Assembly: GCF_002272075.1 (NCBI RefSeq)
Contig: NZ_NPBJ01000018.1
Span: 32,642-96,641, forward strand
Direction of reading: 5' to 3'
Length of the DNA stretch: 64,000 nucleotides
From: Terribacillus saccharophilus
Lineage (GTDB): Bacteria; Bacillota; Bacilli; Bacillales; Amphibacillaceae
Shown: in pieces, positions 6,687 to 14,001 of the stretch
Numbering within the stretch: the first letter of the stretch is position 1
How the letters are laid out: the number at the start of each line of letters is the position of its first letter
Translations under genes and position numbers: made by a program
The notes under the pieces: model-generated
Told to the model about the DNA's origin: nothing
The model's database searches: none
Seen by the model: only the letters and a program-made list of their open reading frames with translations

Positions 6687-8132
6687 CTAAATCGTATTTA
6701 TCACATCGCCTGCTTTGGGTTCATCTTCCATAAGAGAATCAACTGTGATTGCCTTGGCATAACCAGACCTAATCCCCATTGCTTGGAATAAATAGAAAAC
6801 GGCCAGATAAACGATTACAGAGCACACTACACCTAATATCGAAGGCACCATCCAAGGCTGTGCTAGGAAGGAAACTGGATCCAAGCCTGCGAAAGGCAAT
6901 CCTGTAGCCATGAGTGTTATTAGGATTCCGCCAAATGCAGCAATGATGGCTGGAGCATTATACCTCGGAAGCTTTGTCAGATACTCCACTTTATATTTTG
7001 TACGGTGAACGATCCAGAAATCTGCTATCATCGTACCTGCCAAAGCGGGTACGACTGCCCCTATACCGTTGATAAAGGTGGAAAATTGCTCAAAAAAGCC
7101 TAATGCTCCTAAAAGGGTCCCGATGACACCGCAAATGACGACAGCTACTTTAAATGGCCGCTTAAAGATTGATGCAACTTGACTGGCAGGTAGATATAAA
7201 TTCGTATTGGAAGAAGTCCACATTGCCAGTGTCATCGCGATCAAGGCGACAATACCAATGAGCGGAGAAATTCCGCTAAGATAAATCGTAAAATCATAGG
7301 AACCGCTCGTAACTGCACCAATCGCTCCCATAACAATCAGAAGCACTTGGGTTAAAAAGAAACAACTAAACTGCATGCCGCGTGCCACCCACTTATTCCT
7401 GGCGAATCTGGTGAAATCAGAGGTGAGCACTGCACCTGTAATCCATGAGCCGATCACCAAGTTGATAGCCGCTGCAAAGGTTACTGTTCCTCCATCAGAA
7501 CTGGCTGCCATCGTTACGGTCTGATCATTAAAAGCAGTCCATCCGCCAGCTTTGTTTATATTATAAAAAATCGCATAGATACTTACGACGATCAGCAAGG
7601 CCATAGCCGGGTTCGATATTTTCTCGATCAAATCGATTCCTATATAACAAGTGACAGTAAACAATAGACCAAAAAACAGCGCTACCCAGAAAAAGGCCGG
7701 ATGATCTGTTCCCTTCAGCCAGAAACTCGCTGTCCCTCCGACTACTACTCCTTGAAATCCCATAATGACAATTATCAGGAAGATTGCAGGTATCCTTCTG
7801 CCCATTTTGCCATAGGCGAATTGAAATGCCATGTCATTGGTACCGCCTAATTTATAGCCAACCATGCCTGTTAAAGCAGCAATCAAGAACAATACCAAAC
7901 AGCCAATGAGTGTGGCAGGTATTGTGCCGGTGAAAAACGGTAGCTCCGGTCCGATTGTTCCGCCTATCAGCAGGCCTGTGACTAAGAATCCCCACGTAAA
8001 CCCGAGAATCAAGAGCGGCCAGGCCTTTCTCCGCTTATCAAACGTAAGTGGCTCATGCACAGAATCAAGTGAATTTGCTTCTTTTGCTGGGTCATACCTC
8101 CACCATTCTTTTAAGCGATTTATACATTCCAT
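6687..8132 (-). CDS. NCS1 family nucleobase/cytosine-type permease
   Basis: 481-aa integral membrane transporter with about 12 hydrophobic helices. The start motif EPLTFDKRRKAWPLLILGFTW and the NDMAFQFAYGKMGRRIPA segment are typical of the CodB-like branch of nucleobase:cation symporter-1. Relatives import cytosine, allantoin, hydantoins or related ring compounds with H+ or Na+. It is divergent from a regulator with a PucR-type HTH (8358), the usual architecture for a permease controlled by its own sensor. No catabolic gene is directly attached, so the substrate is open. The ATG at 8132 has AGGTATG upstream (weak). Start is moderately sure. Confidence 0.85.
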   Translation of the reverse strand: MECINRLKEWWRYDPAKEANSLDSVHEPLTFDKRRKAWPLLILGFTWGFLVTGLLIGGTIGPELPFFTGTIPATLIGCLVLFLIAALTGMVGYKLGGTNDMAFQFAYGKMGRRIPAIFLIIVIMGFQGVVVGGTASFWLKGTDHPAFFWVALFFGLLFTVTCYIGIDLIEKISNPAMALLIVVSIYAIFYNINKAGGWTAFNDQTVTMAASSDGGTVTFAAAINLVIGSWITGAVLTSDFTRFARNKWVARGMQFSCFFLTQVLLIVMGAIGAVTSGSYDFTIYLSGISPLIGIVALIAMTLAMWTSSNTNLYLPASQVASIFKRPFKVAVVICGVIGTLLGALGFFEQFSTFINGIGAVVPALAGTMIADFWIVHRTKYKVEYLTKLPRYNAPAIIAAFGGILITLMATGLPFAGLDPVSFLAQPWMVPSILGVVCSVIVYLAVFYLFQAMGIRSGYAKAITVDSLMEDEPKAGDVINTI

Positions 8133-8357
8133 ACCTCCATTTTCTTAATTTTCTGAAATATAAAGTCATACATGCTTTCACACATTATCCTGCCTAATCT
8201 CTTTTTCTCATAGTTGGCATACTGTTAATACCTGTTTAACAAATTGCTATGTAAGCATATGTTACACAAGCTTTGTAATAACTGCAGTGTCATGTTATAT
8301 TCTTTTGAAAATGAAGCCGGCTGCCATGTTTCGAAAAATTGGAGAAGGGGTGTTATA

Positions 8358-9845
8358 GTGAGCTCTAAAGTGCTAATTCTAAGTCATCCTAAATTAACGC
8401 ATGTTGTCCAGCAGGTCATGGATTCTATGAATCAGCTGCCTGATGTAACAATCAGAGATGTCAGCTTCGGTGGTGTCGTCCATTTCCTGAACACGCATCT
8501 TCAAACAATCAAGCCGAATATGATCATCACAGGCGGAGCCCATTGGACCATGCTGGATAGAAGTAATTATCGATCCGATCTGCCCATCCTGCCTATACCG
8601 ATCACTCGCTATGATTTGCTTCAGGCTGCCCTCCAAGCAAGGCAGTTCGGGAAAAAGATTGCGGTCGTGCATTATGGCGAGGAATTACAATCTTGTCAGG
8701 ATGCACTCCTGACACTTGACGGAGAGTACGAATACTTCTCATACCGATCCCAAGAAGAAGCAGCTTCCTTGCTTTTATCTCTAAAGCAGTCAGGTACCGA
8801 TGCGATTATAGGAGGCGGACTTATCTGCTCCCTTGCAGATGAAAACGAAATTCCTTCTGTTTTTCTGCACTCGAAGGATTCCATCATGAAGATTCTGGAG
8901 CATGTGGCACGCTTAGAGACCTCACGTCAGGAAATTGAACAGGTCACCCAAAAATGGGCAAAGGAGTTCATACGGCATCCGCTGCACTCGTATGAAGTTT
9001 CTTCCTATTCTGCAGGAAACACTGCTATGCCGCTGCCGCAACACCCCATCCCAACCAAGTCAAAATCAGACATAGATATTGCTCTGGATAAGTTTATGTT
9101 CCATCAATCACTCGTAACGGAAAAAAGCACCCGCTTCGTTTCCAATAGTTGTTTTCCGTTTGCATTTGCAGGGATTTTTACCAGTGAAGAAGGCACGGAA
9201 CATCTGACAACTACTATCAAAAAATTAGAAGCCAGCCGAGACGAACCTCTTTTCTATGCAATTGAAGATAAGGAGTGCCACGTTCTGTTTCTGTCAAAGC
9301 TGCCTTCATCCAATACGCTCTTGAACATTCCTTGCCCTGATAAACTAGCAGGAGGCATCAGTTCATCCAGCCCGACAGAAGATATGTTATCCTCTGAAAC
9401 ACTGCTCTCTGAAAAAGTTTGGGAGGCACAAGTCGCGATGGAATTAGTAAACAGCCGTGCTGTTTCCGATTCCCTCTGTATTCTAGGCGAAGGCAGCCCG
9501 TTTCATATGCTGCTCCCTCTCCTGCGCACCGATTCATTGCCACAAATAAAGCTGATCAAGCCGCTTTTTGAGCTGAAGAATACGGCAAGATTGCTGCAAA
9601 TACTCCGCCTCCTGCTTGACCATGGTTTATCCATCACTACGGTTGCCCACCATGTAGGCACCTCCAGACAAACCGTATATGGATATATGGACAGAATAGA
9701 AAGCGTGATTGGTCTGCTTTCAGACCCTGAAAAACGCTTCGCACTATCCCTGGAGCTGCGTATTTGGGCATTACAATCTGCTGTTGAGCAGCTAAGACAA
9801 AAGGACAGTCTTGCTTATGAAAAATCTGAACGAGTGAGTATTTGA
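8358..9845 (+). CDS. transcriptional regulator with PrpR_N sensor and PucR-type HTH
   Basis: The GTG at 8358 is preferred (GGAGAAGGGGTG upstream), giving 495 aa; the frame is open further up without a ribosome binding site. The N-terminal ~190 residues resemble the PrpR N-terminal sensor (VLILSHPKLTHVVQQVMDS ... GGAHWTMLDR ... IIGGGLICSLADE). The middle part is unassigned and the C-terminus carries an HTH_30/PucR helix-turn-helix (ITTVAHHVGTSRQTVYGYM). PrpR_N is best known in sigma-54 activators, but there is no AAA+ sigma-54 domain here. It most likely senses the substrate of the divergent NCS1 permease. A terminator follows at once. Confidence 0.8.
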   Translation: MSSKVLILSHPKLTHVVQQVMDSMNQLPDVTIRDVSFGGVVHFLNTHLQTIKPNMIITGGAHWTMLDRSNYRSDLPILPIPITRYDLLQAALQARQFGKKIAVVHYGEELQSCQDALLTLDGEYEYFSYRSQEEAASLLLSLKQSGTDAIIGGGLICSLADENEIPSVFLHSKDSIMKILEHVARLETSRQEIEQVTQKWAKEFIRHPLHSYEVSSYSAGNTAMPLPQHPIPTKSKSDIDIALDKFMFHQSLVTEKSTRFVSNSCFPFAFAGIFTSEEGTEHLTTTIKKLEASRDEPLFYAIEDKECHVLFLSKLPSSNTLLNIPCPDKLAGGISSSSPTEDMLSSETLLSEKVWEAQVAMELVNSRAVSDSLCILGEGSPFHMLLPLLRTDSLPQIKLIKPLFELKNTARLLQILRLLLDHGLSITTVAHHVGTSRQTVYGYMDRIESVIGLLSDPEKRFALSLELRIWALQSAVEQLRQKDSLAYEKSERVSI

Positions 9846-9853
9846 TCTCCTTT

Positions 9854-9886
9854 CTGTGGCCTGTTATATGAAGCCACAGCTTTTTC
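9854..9886 (+). terminator. intrinsic terminator of the PrpR_N regulator
   Basis: CTGTGGC (9854-9860) / GCCACAG (9873-9879), then CTTTTTC. Confidence 0.85.
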
Positions 9887-9920
9887 TCACATTTATAGTA
9901 AAGCGCTCTCATAAAACCTC

Positions 9921-9952
9921 AAAAACACACCTCTTAACTACTAAGAGATGTG
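9921..9952 (-). terminator. intrinsic terminator of the ABC-F gene
   Basis: CACACCTCTTA (9926-9936) pairs with TAAGAGATGTG (9942-9952, one mismatch), followed on the minus strand by TTTTT. Confidence 0.8.
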
Positions 9953-10017
9953 CTTCTTGTTCAATCAACAGTTATTAGTATAAATTGCCTCTCTTATTAT
10001 CCCAATCTCTCCTACGC

Positions 10018-11478
10018 TTAAAATCCATGTTGTATTAGCTTTTTCCCATAAATATCAAAGCGTAAGTCTGCCACATTATCAATGAATCTCCGATCATGCG
10101 AGACAAAGATAATCGTTCCCTTATAAGCCGTTATAAATTGTTCCAATGCCTCACGCGCGTGTATATCGAGAAAGTTGGTCGGTTCATCCAATAACAAAAT
10201 GTTATACTCTCCCAAGAACAACTGACATAGATGTAATCTAATCGATTCACCACCGCTTAAAGCAGATACCTTCTTTGCCAAATCAGTGCCTTTAAACTGC
10301 ATGTAATCCAGAACACTCCGCAAAAACCCCTCATCATGAACAGATCTTTTTCTGATAAACTGCAGCACAGATTCATCTGTTGTAAATTGATAACTCATTT
10401 GCTGGAAATAGCCGATTGTTGCTTTTGGAGAAAGTACCAGCCCTTCTCCACCATCAGCGATATGCTGCAATAAAGAACTCTTGCCAGAACCATTTCTTCC
10501 GGTAATGACAATCTTTTTACCGAGAGGCATTTGGAAGCTGACATCCTCCAATAACACTTGGCTTTTCACTTTAAGCGTAAGCCGGTCTGCCATAACCGGA
10601 AATTTATTATGCATCTCCAAATGCTTGGAACGTGGAAAAGTAATCGAGTGCTCCGCTTGCACAGGTTCGACTTCCTGCAGCTTCTCCATTCGGTTTTCTA
10701 TCGCTTTGGCCGCCCGCTGCATCGCTTTTTGGCTCGTGCCTTTTGATTTCGTTTCAATGATTCGATTTGCTTTTGACTTTGATTCCTTTTTAGACATGTT
10801 ACCAGCCTGCGCGATTTTTTCTGCCTTTTTCATTTTGTCATGGGCTGCTTTTTCAAGTCTGCTCTTTTCCTTCTTATATTGTTCATGCGCCTGCATCTGC
10901 TGTTCGCGTTCCAACTCTTTTTGAGCCGCATAATTACTGTAATTTCCTTGGTACACGCTCACTTTTCCATCAGACACTTCCCATATCGTCGTGACAAGTT
11001 CATCAAGTACAGCACGATCATGACTGATGAGTACCAAAGCTCCATAATAATAGCGCAGTTCATCCAGTAAAAATGATATACCATCTTGGTCTAAATGTGT
11101 TGTCGGCTCATCAATTAATAGCGCCTCATAATAATGGGTAAACAATTGTGCGAGTTTTAATCTTGTCTGCTCTCCCCCGCTTAGTTGCTGCCTACCTTTC
11201 GGCACTGCCAGCTTTCCCATCAATGAAGGGTCAGCTTCTGCTGCTGCCGGAGCTTCCAGCTGCTCAAAATAGCCGCTATCCGCGTGCCGATGTACCGTTC
11301 CGCCCGTCGGCTGCTTGAAGTCTGCAAGCAGCTTTAATAGAGTACTCTTACCAGCACCATTCTTTCCTACAATGCCGATACGATCAAATTGATGGACCGC
11401 TAAACGTTCAATGCGCAGCACATCTTTATCTAAATACGTGACCTCGATATTTTCTAATTCAAAACAGATTTTTTCCAT
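10018..11478 (-). CDS. ABC-F family ATPase, probable antibiotic ribosome-protection protein
   Basis: 486 aa with two ABC cassettes and no membrane segment. Cassette 1 has GKNGAGKST (about residues 38-46), LSGGEQTRLKLAQL and LLIDEPTTHLD; a long basic linker rich in K/E follows; cassette 2 has GRNGSGKSSLL, LSGGESIRLHLCQL and LLLDEPTNFLD. The layout matches Msr/Lsa/Vga/VmlR-type ABC-F proteins, which dislodge macrolides, lincosamides, streptogramins or pleuromutilins from the ribosome. A long leader with an ErmD-leader-like peptide and attenuators precedes it, a strong sign of antibiotic-inducible expression. SD is GGGAGG. Which drug classes it protects against cannot be read from sequence. Confidence 0.85.
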   Translation of the reverse strand: MEKICFELENIEVTYLDKDVLRIERLAVHQFDRIGIVGKNGAGKSTLLKLLADFKQPTGGTVHRHADSGYFEQLEAPAAAEADPSLMGKLAVPKGRQQLSGGEQTRLKLAQLFTHYYEALLIDEPTTHLDQDGISFLLDELRYYYGALVLISHDRAVLDELVTTIWEVSDGKVSVYQGNYSNYAAQKELEREQQMQAHEQYKKEKSRLEKAAHDKMKKAEKIAQAGNMSKKESKSKANRIIETKSKGTSQKAMQRAAKAIENRMEKLQEVEPVQAEHSITFPRSKHLEMHNKFPVMADRLTLKVKSQVLLEDVSFQMPLGKKIVITGRNGSGKSSLLQHIADGGEGLVLSPKATIGYFQQMSYQFTTDESVLQFIRKRSVHDEGFLRSVLDYMQFKGTDLAKKVSALSGGESIRLHLCQLFLGEYNILLLDEPTNFLDIHAREALEQFITAYKGTIIFVSHDRRFIDNVADLRFDIYGKKLIQHGF

Positions 11479-11506
11479 CGTTGCTACCTCCCGAAATGTT
11501 TTATTC

Positions 11507-11556
11507 CGTATCGATAGCTAGGATCGATACGAGCCTTTAAATCAGACCCGTATCAA
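11507..11556 (-). promoter_or_regulatory. two mutually exclusive hairpins ahead of the ABC-F start
   Basis: CGTATCGAT (11507-11515) pairs perfectly with ATCGATACG (11523-11531). The same ATCGATACG-side bases are also part of a 10-bp stem GATACGGGTC/GGCTCGTATC (minus strand, about 11524-11555). Only one can form at a time, so this may be a translational or transcriptional switch near the ribosome binding site. Confidence 0.55.
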
Positions 11557-11604
11557 AAGAATAATAAAAATTGCATTGCCAGCACTCCCCAATCATTTAA
11601 AATG

Positions 11605-11635
11605 CAAAAAAACCACAGACGACTCGTCTGCAGTT
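11605..11635 (-). terminator. attenuator terminator in the ABC-F leader
   Basis: On the minus strand AACTGCAGAC / GTCTGTGGTT form a 10-bp stem (two G-U pairs) with a 5-nt loop, then TTTTTTT. It lies about 125 nt before the ABC-F start codon and would stop transcription of the uninduced leader. Confidence 0.8.
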
Positions 11636-11817
11636 TCAGAGTAAACGAAAAGATATCAGCTACCAGCTGGATTTCTCATTGGGATAAGTGGACACTAAAA
11701 AAAGACATGTAATCGTCTTATTTCTCACGTCAACTATTCTATAAAGAAGATTATTAAAAAAGGACAGACTGATCCCGTTTACTCTGTTGTACAAACAGAG
11801 CCTTTGAACGTATTCAA

Positions 11818-11862
11818 TTACTGGTTCAAAGCTGGGAAACGAAGTCTCATTGCGTGTGTCAT
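11818..11862 (-). CDS. leader peptide of the ABC-F gene (ErmDL-like, MRLR motif)
   Basis: 14 residues, MTHAMRLRFPALNQ, with a strong AAGGAGG site 11 nt upstream of the ATG. It is nearly identical, from memory of the literature, to the ErmD leader peptide MTHSMRLRFPTLNQ, where the ribosome stalls at MRL/R when a macrolide is bound. It lies right after a consensus promoter and more than 330 nt ahead of the ABC-F gene. Stalling here would alter folding of the downstream attenuators and allow read-through into the resistance gene. The sequence and its place are seen; drug-dependent stalling is inferred from the family. Confidence 0.88.
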   Translation of the reverse strand: MTHAMRLRFPALNQ

Positions 11863-11899
11863 TTTTTAATAATCCTCCTTAGATAATGGATTCAGTTTC

Positions 11900-11928
11900 A
11901 TTATATATACCTGAAAAGAGATAGTCAA
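11900..11928 (-). promoter_or_regulatory. consensus promoter of the ABC-F leader transcript
   Basis: -35 TTGACT (11923-11928), 17-bp spacer, -10 TATAAT (11900-11905) on the minus strand. The transcript would start about 30 nt before the leader peptide. Confidence 0.85.
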
Positions 11929-12055
11929 AGGTCTTTTTTAGGAAGCTGCCCTTTCAAGGAGGGTTATGATTTTCTAAACGAAAACTGTCTCAACTCCTAA
12001 CCCTAACCTTGAATATTACTTAGACAGCAATTTATAAAGATAACCGAAAAATGAC

Positions 12056-12442
12056 TTACTTCACATCTCCATTTCTTACCTCAAATATTTTCTTTGCAAC
12101 GAAAGTGGCATTGAGTACTCTGGGAAAACCAGTATACGGTACACAGTGCATAATAGCTTCAATAATTTCATGATTCTGCAACCCAACATTAAGTGCTGCA
12201 TTTATATGCACCTCCAATTGTGGCTCACAGCCTCCCTGGGTAGTAAGTGATGCTATCGTCACTAGCTGTCTCTGCTTCAAATCAAGGCCTTCCCTGGAAT
12301 AAACATCTCCGAAAGCAAATTCGACAACATAGTCAGCCAGATCGGGGGCAATTGTCTGCAGAGAGGATATCACACGCTCTCCCCCTGTCCCATCTACTTC
12401 CATCAACCTTTCCATACCGCGCAAATATCGTTCGCTTTTCAT
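12056..12442 (-). CDS. carboxymuconolactone decarboxylase / AhpD-like family protein
   Basis: The ATG at 12442 is chosen because ATAGGAGGAAAAATT precedes it; this gives 128 aa. The CMD domain is clear: DLKQRQLVTIASLTTQGG followed by EPQLEVHINAALNVGL and IIEAIMHCVPYTGFPRVLNA. The usual CxxC of peroxidase-type AhpD is not present (GGCEPQLEVH has one Cys), so it fits the gamma-carboxymuconolactone decarboxylase-like branch found next to MerR regulators rather than AhpD itself. It is divergent from a MerR gene and its promoter has the 19-bp spacer typical of MerR activation. The physiological substrate is unknown; reactive electrophile or aldehyde response is plausible. Confidence 0.82.
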   Translation of the reverse strand: MKSERYLRGMERLMEVDGTGGERVISSLQTIAPDLADYVVEFAFGDVYSREGLDLKQRQLVTIASLTTQGGCEPQLEVHINAALNVGLQNHEIIEAIMHCVPYTGFPRVLNATFVAKKIFEVRNGDVK

Positions 12443-12481
12443 AATTTTTCCTCCTATGAAAATAAAATGAAATACAAAATG

Positions 12482-12512
12482 AGCATATACCTTCGAGTGA
12501 ACTCTATAGCAA
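12482..12512 (-). promoter_or_regulatory. MerR-type promoter/operator of the CMD gene
   Basis: Minus strand -35 TTGCTA (12507-12512) and -10 TATGCT (12482-12487) are separated by 19 bp, too long for unaided sigma-A, and the spacer contains the dyad GAGTTCACTC (12495-12504). This is the architecture MerR-family activators act on by DNA unwinding. Confidence 0.75.
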
Positions 12513-12541
12513 GGAGGAATTAATTGTGTTAGGATAAATCC

Positions 12542-12922
12542 ATGAAAATTCAAACATTTACCATTCAAAAAGTTTCCGACATGACAGGACTGTCCCCACA
12601 CACACTGCGCTATTATGAAGAGCTTGGCCTACTTAACAAGATTGGCAGGAATGAACATAGTTATCGAATGTACACCCAGGCCGATATCTCCTGGATTCAT
12701 TTCCTGCTTAGACTGCGGTCTACAAGTATGCCGATAGCACAAATGCAACAATTTTCCTCCCTAAGGAGCATGGGAGATGAAACAATCGCTCTTCGTCTAG
12801 AACTCTTGGAAAATCACCACAACCAAGTTCAAGAACAAATAGATCATTTAACAGAAAATCTAGATAAAATTGCACGCAAGATACATCATTATAAAGAGTT
12901 ACTGAATAATGGTTCAAAGTAA
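12542..12922 (+). CDS. MerR family transcriptional regulator
   Basis: 126 aa: N-terminal winged helix-turn-helix (FTIQKVSDMTGLSPHTLRYYEELGLL, residues 6-31), wing RMYTQADISWIHFLLRLRSTSM, and a C-terminal coiled-coil dimerisation helix from about residue 75 to the end. No C-terminal Cys cluster for metal sensing, so it belongs to the AdhR/small-molecule type. It is divergent from the CMD-like gene and probably activates it through the 12482-12512 element. Confidence 0.9.
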   Translation: MKIQTFTIQKVSDMTGLSPHTLRYYEELGLLNKIGRNEHSYRMYTQADISWIHFLLRLRSTSMPIAQMQQFSSLRSMGDETIALRLELLENHHNQVQEQIDHLTENLDKIARKIHHYKELLNNGSK

Positions 12923-12946
12923 CTTCCTTGGAGCCATTATATAAGT
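12906..12946 (+). terminator. weak terminator-like hairpin at the end of the MerR gene
   Basis: ATAATGGTTC (12906-12915) and GAGCCATTAT (12931-12940) pair with one G-U, followed by an A/T-rich but not T-pure stretch. The left arm overlaps the last codons. Confidence 0.4.
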
Positions 12947-13091
12947 TAATAATTTTCTCTGCCATCCTCGAAAAAAGTGATGGCTCTTCATCATTTAGAC
13001 ATATTATTACTTGTACATCAGGGCTTTCTTTGCCGTTATTCCAGCAAACAAGTATAATTTAAGCAGGAACTTCTATGATGAGGTGGTCATT

Positions 13092-13787
13092 ATGAACTTT
13101 AATCCAGTCACAAATAAACGATTATACATACAAATTTACGAACAAATCGTCGAGCAAATGAAGTCTGGTGCTTTCAAAATCGGTGACAAGCTTCCCTCGG
13201 AACGAGAACTATGTGAACAATTCGGTGTAAGCAGGGCGCCAGTCCGACAGGCATTGAGTGCGCTGGAGATGAACGGTTTCACTTTCTCCAGACAAGGAGA
13301 AGGCGTCTACATCAAGTCCTTGCCCGCAGATGAGATTTATTCCCCTGCTTTCTTATCAAATGTCTCTCCAGAGGATATCGTGGAAGCTCGGATGAACATC
13401 GAACCGCTTATCGTACGATTTGCGGCCATGCGTGCGACGGAAGAAGATTTGAAGGAACTGAATGAAACAATCAAGCAAATGGAAAAGGAAACGAATGAAG
13501 GCGTATACGTTCCGGAAACGGATGAAAAATTGCATAACGGAATAGCAAAAGCTTCCCATAACGACCTATACATCCAGTTCATGGCAACCATCAGCAGCGC
13601 CATGAAGCAGCAGCAAATGTGGACTTTCATCCGTGATCGTACAGTAACAAGACCTGATTTTCGCGGCGTAAATTTCCATGAGCACAAGAATTTAATCGAA
13701 GCGATTGAGGATCATGACGCGGAAAAAGCAGAAGCCTTGATGAAGCTTCACATGGATAACCTGTATGAACGGTATTGGAAAGTATAA
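13092..13787 (+). CDS. GntR family regulator, FadR subfamily
   Basis: The ATG at 13092 is preferred (GATGAGGTGG upstream), giving 231 aa. The N-terminal GntR winged helix is complete: LYIQIYEQIVEQMKSGAFKIG, LPSERELCEQFGVSRAPVRQA. The C-terminal all-helical FCD domain (IVEARMNIEPLIVRFAAMRA ... DEKLHNGIAKASHND ... HKNLIEAIEDHDAEKAEALM) has the His/Asp metal-ligand pattern of sugar-acid sensing FadR members. It is separated by a bidirectional terminator and a small gene from the transketolase/SDR/MFS operon. That operon promoter carries an ACTTGTATTACAAGT box, and a related ACTTGTACA occurs at 13009-13017 near this gene, so I infer repression of the operon and possibly of itself. Confidence 0.88.
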   Translation: MNFNPVTNKRLYIQIYEQIVEQMKSGAFKIGDKLPSERELCEQFGVSRAPVRQALSALEMNGFTFSRQGEGVYIKSLPADEIYSPAFLSNVSPEDIVEARMNIEPLIVRFAAMRATEEDLKELNETIKQMEKETNEGVYVPETDEKLHNGIAKASHNDLYIQFMATISSAMKQQQMWTFIRDRTVTRPDFRGVNFHEHKNLIEAIEDHDAEKAEALMKLHMDNLYERYWKV

Positions 13788-13817
13788 GAGGAGTCAGCAG
13801 ATGCTGACTCCTCTTTT
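13786..13817. terminator. strong bidirectional terminator
   Basis: AAGAGGAGTCAGC and GCTGACTCCTCTT form a 13-bp stem with a 4-nt loop and T runs on both sides. It serves the GntR gene on the plus strand and the SR1P-like gene on the minus strand. Confidence 0.9.
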
Positions 13818-13819
13818 CA

Positions 13820-13963
13820 TCATTGGGCTGTATTGCTATCGTCTGAGCATTCCGGGCAGACACCGTATAAAGTGCGACCGCCTTCGGGACTGACTGTCAC
13901 ATCAATCACATCATCGCAATCTTGACAAATAATCGTTTGCTTCGAATTTAATCTCTCTTCCAT
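13820..13963 (-). CDS. SR1P-like small zinc-ribbon peptide
   Basis: 47 residues with two CxxC pairs: ICQDCDDVID near the N-terminus and LYGVCPECSDD near the C-terminus. Spacing and the GRTLYGVC motif resemble SR1P, the peptide encoded by the dual-function RNA SR1 that binds GapA in Bacillus subtilis and stimulates RNase J1. The ATG at 13963 follows CGGAGGCG at 7-8 nt. It is close behind the MFS gene start-to-end spacing of the sugar operon (38 nt after its stop), so it may be the last gene of that operon. The SR1P identity is a pattern match, not proof. Confidence 0.65.
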   Translation of the reverse strand: MEERLNSKQTIICQDCDDVIDVTVSPEGGRTLYGVCPECSDDSNTAQ

Positions 13964-14001
13964 TTTCTTCGCCTCCGATTGATTTTTTTGTCATGCATCT
14001 A

